Shown piece by piece: positions 7,587-19,400 of a stretch of DNA of 64,000 nt (position 1 is the first letter of the stretch; every line of letters starts with the position of its first letter). A program made the translations under genes and the position numbers. Location: positions 89,809 through 153,808 of the forward strand of contig NZ_KZ984449.1 in assembly GCF_003569915.1 (NCBI RefSeq). The letters run 5' to 3'. The notes below the pieces were generated by a model, which worked only from the letters and a program-made list of their open reading frames with translations, searched no databases and was not told the origin of the DNA. The stretch is from Comamonas testosteroni (GTDB lineage Bacteria; Pseudomonadota; Gammaproteobacteria; Burkholderiales; Burkholderiaceae_C).

Positions 7587-8354
7587 TTACAGCGCAGTCA
7601 CCAGAACAGCGGAACGACCACCATCCACAGGCAAAGCAGCGCCAGTCACATAGCTGGCTTCATCGCTGGCCAGGAACAGAATGGCGTTAGCCAGCTCAAT
7701 GGACTGACCGACACGGCCCATGGGGATGAGCTTTTCAGTCGTCTTGCGCGAGGCTTCATCGGCCAGCATGCCGGCGGTGGAAGGTGTCTCGACCACAGCA
7801 GGAATCACCACGTTCACGCGCACGCCAGTGGGCGCGCCTTCGGCTGCCGCAGCCCGCGAGAAGTTGATAACCGCCGCCTTGGCAGCCGAGTAACCCGACA
7901 TATAAGGCGTACCCAGCGTGCCGCAGATGGAGCTGATGTTGACGACGGAGCCGCCCTTTTCCTTCATCAGCTTTAGCGCCGTGCGGGTGCCCCAGAAAGT
8001 GCCGTCAACCGAAGTGCTGAAGTTGGCTTGCCAGTCCTGTGTGGACATGGCTTCGATACCGCCCCAGGTATAGGCCATGGCGTTGTTGACCAGAATATCC
8101 AGCTTGCCGTGGTTCTTGGCAGCCTGTTCCAGCGCACCGACGATCTGCGCTTCCTGACCCACATCAGCCACCACGGCCTCAGCCTTGCCGCCTGCAGCCT
8201 TGATTTTTGCAACGACTTCTTCCAGAGGTTCCTTGCGGCGACCGCAGATCACCACAGTCGCACCTTCCTGTGCGAAACGCTCTGCTGTGGCAGCACCAAT
8301 GCCGGAGCCACCACCGGTGACGAATGCAACTTTGCCTTCCAGACGCTTGCTCAT
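7587..8354 (-). CDS. short-chain dehydrogenase/reductase (SDR)
   Basis: A 255-residue classical SDR. The cofactor loop TGGGSGIG is at 13-20, NNA at 90-92, the catalytic Ser in NISS (139-142), and Tyr155/Lys159 in YSAAK. Arg39-Arg40 after the second strand would favour NADP(H). It probably oxidises or reduces a hydroxyl or keto group of a steroid or steroid-derived CoA ester. M. tuberculosis has a comparable SDR pair (Rv3548c/Rv3549c) next to its EchA20 and IpdAB genes. The gap to the next SDR is 12 nt; same operon. Confidence 0.82.
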   Translation of the reverse strand: MSKRLEGKVAFVTGGGSGIGAATAERFAQEGATVVICGRRKEPLEEVVAKIKAAGGKAEAVVADVGQEAQIVGALEQAAKNHGKLDILVNNAMAYTWGGIEAMSTQDWQANFSTSVDGTFWGTRTALKLMKEKGGSVVNISSICGTLGTPYMSGYSAAKAAVINFSRAAAAEGAPTGVRVNVVIPAVVETPSTAGMLADEASRKTTEKLIPMGRVGQSIELANAILFLASDEASYVTGAALPVDGGRSAVLVTAL

Positions 8355-8366
8355 GTTCTTTTCTCC

Positions 8367-9107
8367 TTACAGGAAGGCGCTGCCGCCGTTGACCGCCACG
8401 TTCTGACCGGTCACAAAACCGCTGTCATCGCTGGCCAGGAACACTGCCACCTTGGCAATGTCATCGGGTTCAGCCATGCGGCCCATGGGCACGCCGGCGA
8501 TGATGGCGTCAGCCCATTCCTGAGGAATGCCTTGCATCATGGGGGTATTGGTGGGGCCGGGAACCAGCGTGTTCACGCGGATCTTCTTGGGGGCCAGTTC
8601 CTTGGCCATGCCACGGGTCAGACCCATGATGGCGGCCTTCGATGCGCAGTAATGCGCAGGGCCGTCACCGCTAACTGCGGACGTGCTGGAGATATTGACG
8701 ATGGCACCGCCCTTGCCTTCTTGCATCTGCTTGACTGCAGCACGTGCGCAGTAGAAGGCACCGTTCAGGTTCACGCCAATCACGCGCTCCCAGGTGGCAT
8801 CAGGAATGTCTGCAAACTGATCGACAGAACCCACGCCGGCGTTGTTCACCAGCACTTCAACAGCACCCAGCTTTTCGCGCACTTCCACAAACAGCTTGTC
8901 GACGGCTGCGCTGTCGGCCACGTTCACGGAACAGGCCAGGTGCTTGCCAGCCTTGCCTTCCTTGCCTTCCAGAGTCTGTTTGGCAGCTTCTTCGTTCAGG
9001 TCCACTGCAACGACGGTAGCGCCTTCGTCAGCGAAACGCTGAGCGATCGCACGACCCATACCCTGACCTGCACCCGTGACCACGGCCACTTTTCCAGCTA
9101 AACGCAT
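8367..9107 (-). CDS. short-chain dehydrogenase/reductase (SDR), first gene of operon
   Basis: A 246-residue classical SDR with TGAGQGMG (11-18), NNAG (88-91), the Ser in NISS (138-141), and Tyr153/Lys157. An aspartate after the second strand (AVDLN, about 36) points to NAD(H). Sequence character is like hydroxyacyl-CoA and hydroxysteroid dehydrogenases. First gene of the four-gene operon; AAGGAGACAAG precedes the ATG. Its upstream region carries the 19-bp element shared with tesB, supporting co-regulation with steroid breakdown. Substrate not identified. Confidence 0.82.
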   Translation of the reverse strand: MRLAGKVAVVTGAGQGMGRAIAQRFADEGATVVAVDLNEEAAKQTLEGKEGKAGKHLACSVNVADSAAVDKLFVEVREKLGAVEVLVNNAGVGSVDQFADIPDATWERVIGVNLNGAFYCARAAVKQMQEGKGGAIVNISSTSAVSGDGPAHYCASKAAIMGLTRGMAKELAPKKIRVNTLVPGPTNTPMMQGIPQEWADAIIAGVPMGRMAEPDDIAKVAVFLASDDSGFVTGQNVAVNGGSAFL

Positions 9108-9172
9108 TCTTGTCTCCTTGTTGATCCGAAATCAAAACGTGGAGACAGCGTAAGAAAAAAAGTGCTTGAGCC

Positions 9173-9191
9173 CATCGTCCAACAAGACTAA
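9173..9191 (-). promoter_or_regulatory. conserved gapped element upstream of the SDR-OYE operon
   Basis: On the plus strand CATCGTCC-aaca-AGACTAA. It matches the tesB upstream element at 15 of 19 positions, with all mismatches in the 4-nt centre. It lies about 80 bp before the start codon of the first SDR gene, so it probably belongs to a shared steroid-responsive promoter. Confidence 0.5.
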
Positions 9192-9213
9192 GCAAATCGG
9201 CGCGATGCACTAC

Positions 9214-9262
9214 AAATTTAGTAGCTGCAAGCCTAATCAGTACATAGACAAGAGGCAGTTTT
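9214..9262 (+). repeat. dispersed ~48-bp repeat, copy 1
   Basis: TAGCTGCAAGCCTA followed after a short variable stretch by AGACAAGAGGC and a T-run. Matches the copy at 40002-40050. Located between the SDR operon promoter and the tRNA terminator. Confidence 0.65.
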
Positions 9263-9264
9263 GA

Positions 9265-9304
9265 GCAGAAAAAGAAAAAGCCAGAATTCCGAAGAATTCT
9301 GGCT
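9265..9304 (-). terminator. rho-independent terminator of the tRNA cluster
   Basis: The 11-bp stem AGCCAGAATTC (9279-9289) pairs with GAATTCTGGCT (9294-9304) across a CGAA loop. On the minus strand it is followed by TTTTTCTTTTTC. It ends the Gly-Gly-Gly-Cys tRNA transcript. Confidence 0.85.
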
Positions 9305-9309
9305 TATCT

Positions 9310-9383
9310 TGGAGGCGCGAACCAGAGTCGAACTGGTCTAACCGGATTTGCAATCCGGGGCATAACCGCTTTGCTATCGCGCC
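9310..9383 (-). tRNA. tRNA-Cys (anticodon GCA)
   Basis: A 74-nt cloverleaf with the 3' CCA encoded. The acceptor stem GGCGCGA/TCGCGCC, the anticodon loop with GCA, and the T-arm GGTTCGACTC are visible. Last of four tRNA genes in a minus-strand cluster. Confidence 0.95.
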
Positions 9384-9399
9384 GTCATCACAAAAAACC

Positions 9400-9475
9400 T
9401 GGAGCGGGAAAACGGGTTCGAACCGTCGACCTATACCTTGGCAAGGTATCGCTCTACCAACTGAGCTATTCCCGC
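9400..9475 (-). tRNA. tRNA-Gly (anticodon GCC), copy 3 in transcription order
   Basis: A 76-nt gene with encoded CCA, acceptor GCGGGAA/TTCCCGC and anticodon GCC. Its sequence is identical to the copies at 9534 and 9667. Confidence 0.95.
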
Positions 9476-9533
9476 ACTCAAAAGACTTAACGCCTTCTGA
9501 TGCGAACCTGTATTGCTACAGGTTCTGAAAACC

Positions 9534-9609
9534 TGGAGCGGGAAAACGGGTTCGAACCGTCGACCTATACCTTGGCAAGGTATCGCTCTACCAACTGAGC
9601 TATTCCCGC
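9534..9609 (-). tRNA. tRNA-Gly (anticodon GCC), copy 2
   Basis: A 76-nt gene identical to its neighbours. The spacer to the next copy (about 57 nt, with CTTCTGATGCGAACCTG) is also repeated, showing tandem duplication of a unit of about 134 bp. Confidence 0.95.
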
Positions 9610-9666
9610 ATTCAAAAGACTTATCGCCTTCTGATGCGAACCTGCATTGCTACAGATTCTGAAACC

Positions 9667-9742
9667 TGGAGCGGGAAAACGGGTTCGAACCGTCGACCTA
9701 TACCTTGGCAAGGTATCGCTCTACCAACTGAGCTATTCCCGC
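9667..9742 (-). tRNA. tRNA-Gly (anticodon GCC), copy 1
   Basis: A 76-nt gene with CCA encoded. First of the tandem triplet in transcription order, 110 nt downstream of the lon stop codon. Confidence 0.95.
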
Positions 9743-9852
9743 ATATCTACCGAAGCCCAACATTGTACAACGTTGTTTGCTGCGATGGATGAATTGTAGC
9801 GCAGTTCTTGGGGCTTCCAGGAAAAACGCCACAATTTTCACAAAACTGCCAA

Positions 9853-12267
<2,415 letters not shown>

Positions 12268-12376
12268 AGATATCCTCGGTGTATCAGCGGAAGATGGTCC
12301 GCCTACCGGTGTATTTCAACCCCAAGGCGCAAATTGTTTTTGCGCCTGCAGGGCCATTGCCTCTGATTCATCAGCA

Positions 12377-12404
12377 GCAAAGCACCTCATTCACGGTGCT
12401 TTGC
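12377..12404 (-). promoter_or_regulatory. hairpin between clpX and lon
   Basis: The 10-bp perfect stem GCAAAGCACC pairs with GGTGCTTTGC around an 8-nt loop, 15 nt after the clpX stop. There is no T-run after it, so it is more likely an attenuator or mRNA-stabilising element than a classical terminator. Confidence 0.5.
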
Positions 12405-12418
12405 CTGCTTGCACAGTA

Positions 12419-13681
12419 TCAGGCCTTTTTGGCCGCTTCGCGGTAAACCAGCAAGGGGGTCTTGCCGTCTTCAATCGTGGCCTCTTCCACCACGACTTTT
12501 TCCACATTCTCGGCCGTGGGCAGCTCGAACATGGTGCCGATCAGCGATTGCTCGAGAATCGAGCGCAGGCCACGGGCGCCAGTCTTGCGCGCCAGCGCCT
12601 TGCGGGCAATGGCTTTGAGCGCTGCGGGGCGGATTTCCAGCTCCACGCCTTCCATAGCCAGCAGCTTGCTGTACTGCTTGACCAGCGCGTTCTTGGGCTC
12701 GGTCAGAATCTGCACCAGAGCGTCTTCGCTCAGCTCAGCCAACGCGGTCACCACGGGCATACGGCCCACCAGCTCGGGGATGATGCCGAACTTGATCAGA
12801 TCTTCAGGCTCGATTTCCTGGAAGACTTCAGAAATGGAACGCTGCTTCTTGCTCTTGACGGCAGCGCCAAAGCCAATGCCCGAAGCTTCGGTACGGTTTT
12901 CGATGACCTTTTCCAGACCCGCGAACGCACCGCCGCAGATGAACAGGATGTTGGTGGTGTCGATCTGCAAAAAGTCCTGATTGGGATGCTTGCGGCCACC
13001 CTGAGGAGGGATGCTGGCCATCGTGCCTTCAATCAGCTTGAGCAGCGCCTGCTGCACGCCTTCACCCGAGACGTCACGCGTGATGCTGGGGTTGTCGGAC
13101 TTGCGCGAGATCTTGTCGATTTCGTCGATGTAGACGATGCCGCGCTGAGCACGTTCGACGTCGTACTCGCAGCTTTGCAGCAGCTTCTGGATGATGTTTT
13201 CGACGTCTTCACCCACATAACCGGCTTCGGTCAGTGTGGTGGCGTCAGCCATCACGAATGGCACGTTCAGCTGGCGCGCCAGCGTCTGGGCCAGCAGCGT
13301 CTTGCCCGAGCCGGTGGGGCCAATCAGCAAGATATTGCTCTTGGCCAGCTCCACCTCGTCCTTGCCCGCCTTATCCTTGTAGCGCAGACGCTTGTAGTGG
13401 TTGTACACGGCCACGGCCAGCGTGCGCTTGGCCTGCTCCTGACCAATCACATAGTTGTCGAGATTGTTCTTGATGTCGGCTGGCGTAGGCAGATCACCGC
13501 GACCATCCTTGGCGTCAACGGCAGGCTGCTCGTCACGAATGATCTCGTTGCACAGATCGATGCACTCGTCACAGATGAAGACGGAGGGGCCAGCGATCAG
13601 CTTCTTGACCTCATGCTGGCTTTTGCCGCAGAAGGTGCAATACAAATTCTTTTCGGTGGAAGAGCCTTTTTTGTCGGCCAT
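12419..13681 (-). CDS. clpX: ATP-dependent Clp protease ATP-binding subunit ClpX
   Basis: A 420-residue unfoldase. The N-terminal zinc-binding domain has C15, C18, C37 and C40. The AAA+ module has Walker A GPTGSGKT (121-128) and Walker [10 protein letters not shown]. The loop that docks onto ClpP (IGFG) is present as SGIGFGAAV. It recognises tagged substrates and feeds them to ClpP, encoded just upstream in transcription. Length and domain order are normal. Confidence 0.98.
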   Translation of the reverse strand: MADKKGSSTEKNLYCTFCGKSQHEVKKLIAGPSVFICDECIDLCNEIIRDEQPAVDAKDGRGDLPTPADIKNNLDNYVIGQEQAKRTLAVAVYNHYKRLRYKDKAGKDEVELAKSNILLIGPTGSGKTLLAQTLARQLNVPFVMADATTLTEAGYVGEDVENIIQKLLQSCEYDVERAQRGIVYIDEIDKISRKSDNPSITRDVSGEGVQQALLKLIEGTMASIPPQGGRKHPNQDFLQIDTTNILFICGGAFAGLEKVIENRTEASGIGFGAAVKSKKQRSISEVFQEIEPEDLIKFGIIPELVGRMPVVTALAELSEDALVQILTEPKNALVKQYSKLLAMEGVELEIRPAALKAIARKALARKTGARGLRSILEQSLIGTMFELPTAENVEKVVVEEATIEDGKTPLLVYREAAKKA

Positions 13682-13733
13682 GGGGGCTGTGCCTCGTTAC
13701 GAAAAAACGAAAATTAATGATAACCAAAGACAA

Positions 13734-13801
13734 GGCGGCGTTGCCCTTCAGGGACAAACGCCGCCGAGCCTGTGACGGGAGATTTTTCGCACGCTCCCGT
13801 C
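13734..13801 (-). promoter_or_regulatory. two hairpins in the clpP-clpX intergenic region
   Basis: One stem is GGCGGCGTT (13734-13742) with AACGCCGCC (13757-13765). The other is GACGGGAG (13774-13781) with CTCCCGTC (13794-13801). Neither is followed by a T-run on the minus strand, though the second has one on the plus strand. They probably tune read-through from clpP into clpX. Confidence 0.5.
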
Positions 13802-13811
13802 TTTTTAATGA

Positions 13812-13858
13812 AAACGCCTTACAGCCTATATAAATCAAGGACTAGGCGCTATCATTTT
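13812..13858 (-). repeat. dispersed ~48-bp repeat, copy 2
   Basis: In reverse orientation: ATGATAGCGCCTAGTCC ... TATATAGGCTG ... GGCGTTTTC. It abuts the clpP stop codon. Confidence 0.6.
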
Positions 13859-14466
13859 TAAGATCGCTTGCTGATCACCTGATCCACCAGACCATAGTCC
13901 TTGGCCTCATCAGCCGAAAGGAAATAGTCACGCTCGGTGTCGTGCTGGATCTTTTCCAGAGGCTGGCCGGTGTTTTCCGCCAGGATCTTGTTCAGGCGTT
14001 CGCGGGTCTTGAGGATCTCGCGGGCGTGAATTTCGATCTCGGTGGCCTGACCACGGGCACCGCCCAGAGGCTGGTGAATCATGACCTGGGCATTGGGCAA
14101 CGCATAACGCTTGCCCTTGGCACCCGCAGACAGCAGGAACGCGCCCATGCTGGCAGCCATGCCGGTGCACAGGGTGGACACATCCGGCTTGATGAAGTTC
14201 ATGGTGTCGAAAATCGCCATGCCAGCCGTGACGCTGCCGCCGGGCGAGTTGATGTAGAAGGAAATGTCCTTGTCAGGGTTTTCGCTTTCCAGGAACAGCA
14301 ACTGAGCCACCACCAGATTGGCGGTCTGGTCGTTGACCTCGCCCACCAGGAAAATCACGCGCTCCTTGAGCAGACGCGAATAAATGTCGTAGGAGCGCTC
14401 GCCGCGACCCGACTGTTCAATGACCATGGGCACCATGCCCAAACCCAATGTATCCAATGCGCTCAT
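13858..14466 (-). CDS. clpP: ATP-dependent Clp protease proteolytic subunit ClpP
   Basis: A 202-residue serine peptidase with the triad S106 (GMAASMGAF), H131 (MIHQPLGG) and D180 (TERD). It forms the barrel that degrades substrates unfolded by ClpX. A short N-terminal propeptide is likely, as in the family. It sits between tig and clpX. A terminator-like hairpin precedes it, so part of its expression probably comes from a promoter in the tig-clpP gap. Confidence 0.98.
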   Translation of the reverse strand: MSALDTLGLGMVPMVIEQSGRGERSYDIYSRLLKERVIFLVGEVNDQTANLVVAQLLFLESENPDKDISFYINSPGGSVTAGMAIFDTMNFIKPDVSTLCTGMAASMGAFLLSAGAKGKRYALPNAQVMIHQPLGGARGQATEIEIHAREILKTRERLNKILAENTGQPLEKIQHDTERDYFLSADEAKDYGLVDQVISKRS

Positions 14467-14507
14467 GTTTTCTCCAGTGCTATGCGCCTACTGTAGCCGC
14501 ATTCTGA

Positions 14508-14544
14508 AATGAAAATGGGGCTTGCGCGTAAAAGCACAAGCCCC
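14508..14544 (-). terminator. terminator or attenuator between tig and clpP
   Basis: The stem GGGGCTTGCGC (14517-14527) pairs with GCACAAGCCCC (14534-14544). On the minus strand it is followed by ATTTTCATTT. A second perfect 10-bp hairpin, TTATCGGTGC / GCACCGATAA, lies at 14555-14576, just after the tig stop. Confidence 0.6.
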
Positions 14545-14587
14545 GCTATTCAGCTTATCGGTGCAAGCACCGATAAAAGGCCGCAAA

Positions 14588-15898
14588 TTAAGCCTGACCC
14601 ATCAGTTCGTCGAAGGACACAGCCTTGTCGGTCACCTTGGCCTTGCCCAGCACGAACTCGGTCACGTTGTTTTCGATCACAACGGCTTCGACTTCAGCCA
14701 GACGGTTGCGGTCGCCGAAGTACCAGCGCACCACGTCTTCGGGCTTTTCGTAGCTGGAAGCCAGCTCTTCCACGTGAGCCTTGATTTGCTCAGCAGTGGC
14801 TTGCAGGTTGTTGGTCTTGACCAGCTCGGCCACCACCAGACCCAGACGCACGCGGCGCTCGGCTTGAGGCAGGAAGATTTCCTGAGGGATTTCGGCCTTG
14901 CCAGCGTCCTTGATGCCGCGTTGCTGCAGCTCGGCACGAGCGCCTTCCATCAGGCGGCCCACTTCGGCTTGCACGGAAGCCTGGGGCAGGTCCAGCTCGG
15001 CCACGGACACCAGAGCGTCCATCACGGCTTGCTTGTTACGACCTTGAACGCGGAACTTCACTTCGCGCTCCAGGTTCTTCTTGATGTCGTCGCGCAGGGC
15101 TTCAACAGAGCCGCCTTCCACGCCCAAAGTCTTCACGAATTCTTCGTTGACTTCAGGCAGTTGAGCAGCTTCCACCTTCTTGACGGTCACCAGGAAGTCG
15201 GCAGTCTTGCCGGCCACGTCTTCACCGTGGTAGTCAGCAGGGAACGCCAGAGGGAAAGTCTTGGACTCGCCAGCCTTCATGCCGCGGGTTGCGTCTTCGA
15301 ATTCCTTGAGCATCTGGCCTTCACCCACCAGGAACTGGAAGTCTTCAGCCTTGCCGCCAGCGAAAGTTTCGCCGTCGATCTTGCCTTCAAAGTCCACGGT
15401 CACGCGGTCGCCGTCAGCTGCAGCTTCGGTGGCGGGGCGCTCGTTGAACGTGCGGCGCTGCTTGCGCAGAATGTCCACCGTCTTGTCGATGGCAGCGTCG
15501 TCCACATTGGCGGACAGCTTTTCCACTTCGGCGGCAGCCAGATCACCGATCTTGACTTCAGGCATCACTTCGAAGATGGCTTCGAATTGAGCTTCGCCTT
15601 CAGGGGCGCCTTCCTTTTCGGAGATCTTGGGCTGACCGGCAACGCGCAGGTCGGCTTCGTTCACGGCAGCAGCAAAAGCCTCGCCCACCTTGTCGTTCAG
15701 CACTTCGTACTGCACGGAGTAGCCATAGCGCTGGGCCACAACGCTCATGGGCACCTTGCCGGGACGGAAGCCGTCCATCTTCACAGTGCGGGCAACCTTC
15801 TTCAGGCGTGCATCCACTTCGGACTGGATAGAGGACAGGGGCACGCTCAGCGTGATCTTGCGCTCGAGCTTTTCAAGAGTTTCAACGTTAACGGCCAT
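14588..15898 (-). CDS. tig: trigger factor, ribosome-associated chaperone/PPIase
   Basis: A 436-residue protein from the start at 15898, where AGGA lies a few nt upstream and the protein begins [19 protein letters not shown]. An in-frame start at 15967 would add 23 residues that do not resemble the family. The N-terminal ribosome-binding domain includes [12 protein letters not shown], the signature loop that docks on L23. A central FKBP-type domain ([14 protein letters not shown]) and a helical C-terminal chaperone domain follow. First gene of the tig-clpP-clpX-lon block. Confidence 0.97.
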   Translation of the reverse strand: MAVNVETLEKLERKITLSVPLSSIQSEVDARLKKVARTVKMDGFRPGKVPMSVVAQRYGYSVQYEVLNDKVGEAFAAAVNEADLRVAGQPKISEKEGAPEGEAQFEAIFEVMPEVKIGDLAAAEVEKLSANVDDAAIDKTVDILRKQRRTFNERPATEAAADGDRVTVDFEGKIDGETFAGGKAEDFQFLVGEGQMLKEFEDATRGMKAGESKTFPLAFPADYHGEDVAGKTADFLVTVKKVEAAQLPEVNEEFVKTLGVEGGSVEALRDDIKKNLEREVKFRVQGRNKQAVMDALVSVAELDLPQASVQAEVGRLMEGARAELQQRGIKDAGKAEIPQEIFLPQAERRVRLGLVVAELVKTNNLQATAEQIKAHVEELASSYEKPEDVVRWYFGDRNRLAEVEAVVIENNVTEFVLGKAKVTDKAVSFDELMGQA

Positions 15899-16204
15899 GA
15901 TTTTTCCTAAGAGGGATAAGGACCGTGCAGATTGCAGCGCAACCCGCACCGTATTGCGCAAAGTCACAGTACGCGCATGCTTGGCGATCTCATCGCGGCA
16001 TGCGGCACCACAAATTTTCCGAAGCCTGTTCCTGAACCGGACTACCCGAGCCGACGGACCGAATGCCCCGGCAGTGATGTGCTGCCCCTGCGACGGGCGC
16101 CGGGCATCTGCTCAAATCGGGAACAGGCGAAGCCGACCATTATAACGAGGCGCGGCATGGCCTCCGAGATCGGATATCAGGGGTTTGCCTGAAAAGGCTG
16201 ACAG
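15899..16204. other. non-coding stretch upstream of tig
   Basis: About 300 bp between the tig start and the tRNA-Leu terminator. No supported gene is seen. It should hold the tig promoter on the minus strand. Confidence 0.5.
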
Positions 16205-16239
16205 GAAAAGAAAAAGCCCGTACCGCGAGGGTGACGGGC
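16205..16239 (-). terminator. rho-independent terminator of tRNA-Leu
   Basis: The stem GCCCGT (16216-16221) pairs with ACGGGC (16234-16239), extended by an inner ACC/GGT. On the minus strand it is followed by TTTTTCTTTTCC. Confidence 0.7.
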
Positions 16240-16262
16240 CTGGGCAGAGGACTGCCGAATTC

Positions 16263-16349
16263 TGGTGCGCGGAGCCGGACTCGAACCGGCACGGTGTTGC
16301 CACCGTCAGGACCTAAACCTGGTGCGTCTACCAATTTCGCCACCCGCGC
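16263..16349 (-). tRNA. tRNA-Leu (anticodon TAG)
   Basis: An 87-nt class II tRNA with encoded CCA, acceptor GCGCGGG/TCCGCGC, anticodon loop TTTAGGT and a long variable arm. Confidence 0.94.
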
Positions 16350-16433
16350 GGTCAGCAATGCGCAAATTTACGCTCTACTGAGGTCAAGACGCAGATTCTA
16401 GCCGCAAATTAGCGGCTTCTGGCGCAAACAATG

Positions 16434-19400
16434 TCATGCAGACTCCCTCTTGATGCGAAACGCCGCCGCATACATGGCCGGCAGCGCCAGCAAGGTCAGG
16501 AAGGTCGCCACGATCAGCCCACCCATGATGGCCACGGCCATGGGGCCCCAGAAGACGCTGCGTGACAGCGGAATCATGGCCAACACCGCCGCTGCCGCCG
16601 TCAGCACAATGGGGCGCAGGCGGTGCACTGCCGCTTCCACAATCGCCTCCCAGGCGGGCATACCTCGTGAGCGGCCCGCCTCGATCTGGTCGATCAGGAT
16701 GACGGAGTTGCGCTGAATCATGCCCATCAGCGCCACCACGCCCAGCAGCGCCACAAAGCCAAACGGGCGCCCCAGCAGCAGCAGCGCAGCTGCCACGCCG
16801 GGAATGCCCAGCGGCCCGGTGATGAACACCAGCAGCGAGCGGCTGACGCTGCGCAGCTGCAGCATCAGCAGCGTAAAGGTCAGAAACAGCAGCACGGGAA
16901 TACCGGCCACGATGGCGCCCGAGCCCTTGGAGCTTTCTTCCACCGCACCCGCCACTTCGATGCGGTAAGCCGTGTCGCCAGCGGCATGCCAGCCCTCTTC
17001 CATCTTGCGCAGCGCGGGCAGCAGCTCGTTGGTCACCGTGGCGCCCTGCAGGCCTTCGCGCACATCGCCCTGCACGGTGATGGCGAAGTTGCGCTTTTCG
17101 CGCCACATCACGCCGGGCTCCCAGACCATCACCGGCTTGGCAATCTGCGTCAGCGGGATGGACTGCCCCGCCCCCGTGGTCACATAGACATCGGCGATAT
17201 CGCTGATGCCGTCGCGATCCTGCTTAGGCGGGCGCATGACAATGTCGATGAGCTTGTCGCCTTCGCGGAACTGGCCCACGGTGGTGCCGGAGAACTGCAT
17301 GCTGGTCGCATCGGCAATGGACTGGCTGGTGACACCCAGGGCACGCGCCTTGTCCTGGTCAACCTGGAGGCGGATGACCTTGACGGACTCGTTCCAGTTG
17401 TCATTGACGCCGCGCATATTGCTGCTGTCCTGCATGAGCTTCTTGACATCATCGGCATAGGCGCGCAGCTTGGCCGGGTCCGAGCCCAGCACGCGGAACT
17501 GCACCGGATACGGCACGGGCGGCCCATTGGGCAGCAGTTTCACGCGTGCGCGCACCTCGGGGAATTCCTCGGCCATGAGCGCTGGCAGCTTCTTGCGGAT
17601 TTCTTCACGGGCCTTCAGGTCCTTGGCCACCAGAATGAACTGAGAGACGTTGTTCTGCGGGAAAACCTGATCGAGCGGCAGGTAAAAGCGCGGCACGCCC
17701 GAGCCAATCCAGTCGCTGACCGACTCCACACCTTCGAGCTTCAAGAAGCGCTGCTCCACGCGCAGCGTAACTTCCTCGTTGGCATGCAAGGCCGTGCCTT
17801 CGGGGAACCAGATATCGACCAGTACCTCGGGGCGGCTGGAGTCGGGGAAGAACTGTTGCTGCACCTTGCCCATGCCCACCATGCCCAGCGCGAAGACCAG
17901 CACCGTCGCGCCAATCGTCAGCCAGCGGTGCCTGACGCACCAGTTCACCATGGAGCGAAAGCGGTTGTAGAACGGGGTGTCGAACAACTCATGCTCGCCC
18001 GCATCGGTGTTGATGCCAGCCTCTTCGGCAGACACCTCGCCCGATGCCACTTCGGGGGGGAGCACGGCCGCATGTGGCGGCTTCTTGAGCAGCAGCATGC
18101 CCAGATAGGGCACAAAGTACACCGAGGCAAACCAGCTGAGCACCAGCGCGATCACCGTCACGGCAAAGATGGCGAAGGTGTATTCCCCCGTCATGGACTT
18201 GGCCATGCCAATGGGCAAAAAGCCCGTGGCCGTAATCAGCGTGCCGGTCAGCATGGGCTTGGAGGTGATCTCGTACGCAAACGTGGCGGCGCGGTACTTG
18301 TCGTAGCCTTCCTCCATCTTGCGCACCATCATCTCGACGGCAATGATGGCGTCATCCACCAGCAGGCCCAGCGCGATGATGAGCGAGCCCAGCGAGACCT
18401 TGTGCAGCCCGATATTCCAGTACCACATGGCCAGGAAGGTGGCTGCCAGCACCAACGGAATGGTGATACCCACCACCAGACCGGGGCGCGGGTCGATGTA
18501 CCAGCGCTTCCATAGCGGGTTCTGGCCTTCGCGCTTGTGAAAGCCCAGGCTGATGAAGCTGACCGCCAGCACCACGACCACGGCTTCGATCAGCACATGC
18601 ACGAACTCGCTGACCGAATCGGACACCGCCTTGGGCTGGTCCTGCATATTGTTGAGCGTCACCCCCACGGGCAGGGTCTGGCTGATGCGCTGCGTGGTTT
18701 CTTTCAAAGCCTTGCCCAGCGCCACGATGTCTCCGCCCTTGACCATGGAGACCCCGAGCGCGATGGTGCCCTCTCCCTGAAAACGCACCTTCACATTGGC
18801 GGGATCGGCATAGCCACGGTGGATTTCAGCAATATCGCCCAGACGGATCTGCGCGCCCGAAGGGCCACGAATCGGCATATCGCGCAACTGCGCCAGGTCG
18901 TTAAACTGGCCCTGCACGCGCAGCACAATGGTCTCGGCAGGTGTTTGCAGCGTACCGGCCGAGGCGACGGCGTTTTGCTGGTTGAGCTGATCGAGCACCT
19001 GCTTGAGGTTCAGCCCCATCTGCGTGGCGCGCTGCGACAGCTCCACAAAGACTTTTTCATCCTGCACGCCAAACTGCTCGACCTTGGCCACATCGGGCAC
19101 GCGCAGCAGTTGCTGGCGCACATCGTCGGCCAGCACTTTCAGCTCGGCATTGCTGAAGCCCTCGGCCTGCAGCGCATAGATCACCCCATAGACATCGCCA
19201 AAATCGTCATTGAAAAACGGCCCCTGCACGCCCTGCGGCAAGGTGTAGCGCATATCGCCCACTTTCTTGCGCACCGTGTACCACAGCTGAGGCACCTCCT
19301 TGGGCGGCGAGGTGTCCTTGAGCTGGAAGATGACCTGCGACTCGCCGGGCTTGGAGTAGCTGCTGATCTTGTCCGCATAGGGCACTTCCTGCAGCGTACG

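Noticed and set aside
9400..9742. CRISPR-like regular repeat
   Set aside because: The repeated units are complete tRNA-Gly genes with CCA; the spacers are alike, not unique.
15899..15967. A 23-residue N-terminal extension of trigger factor
   Set aside because: The family begins at [10 protein letters not shown], which also has the ribosome site; the extension reads as non-coding.
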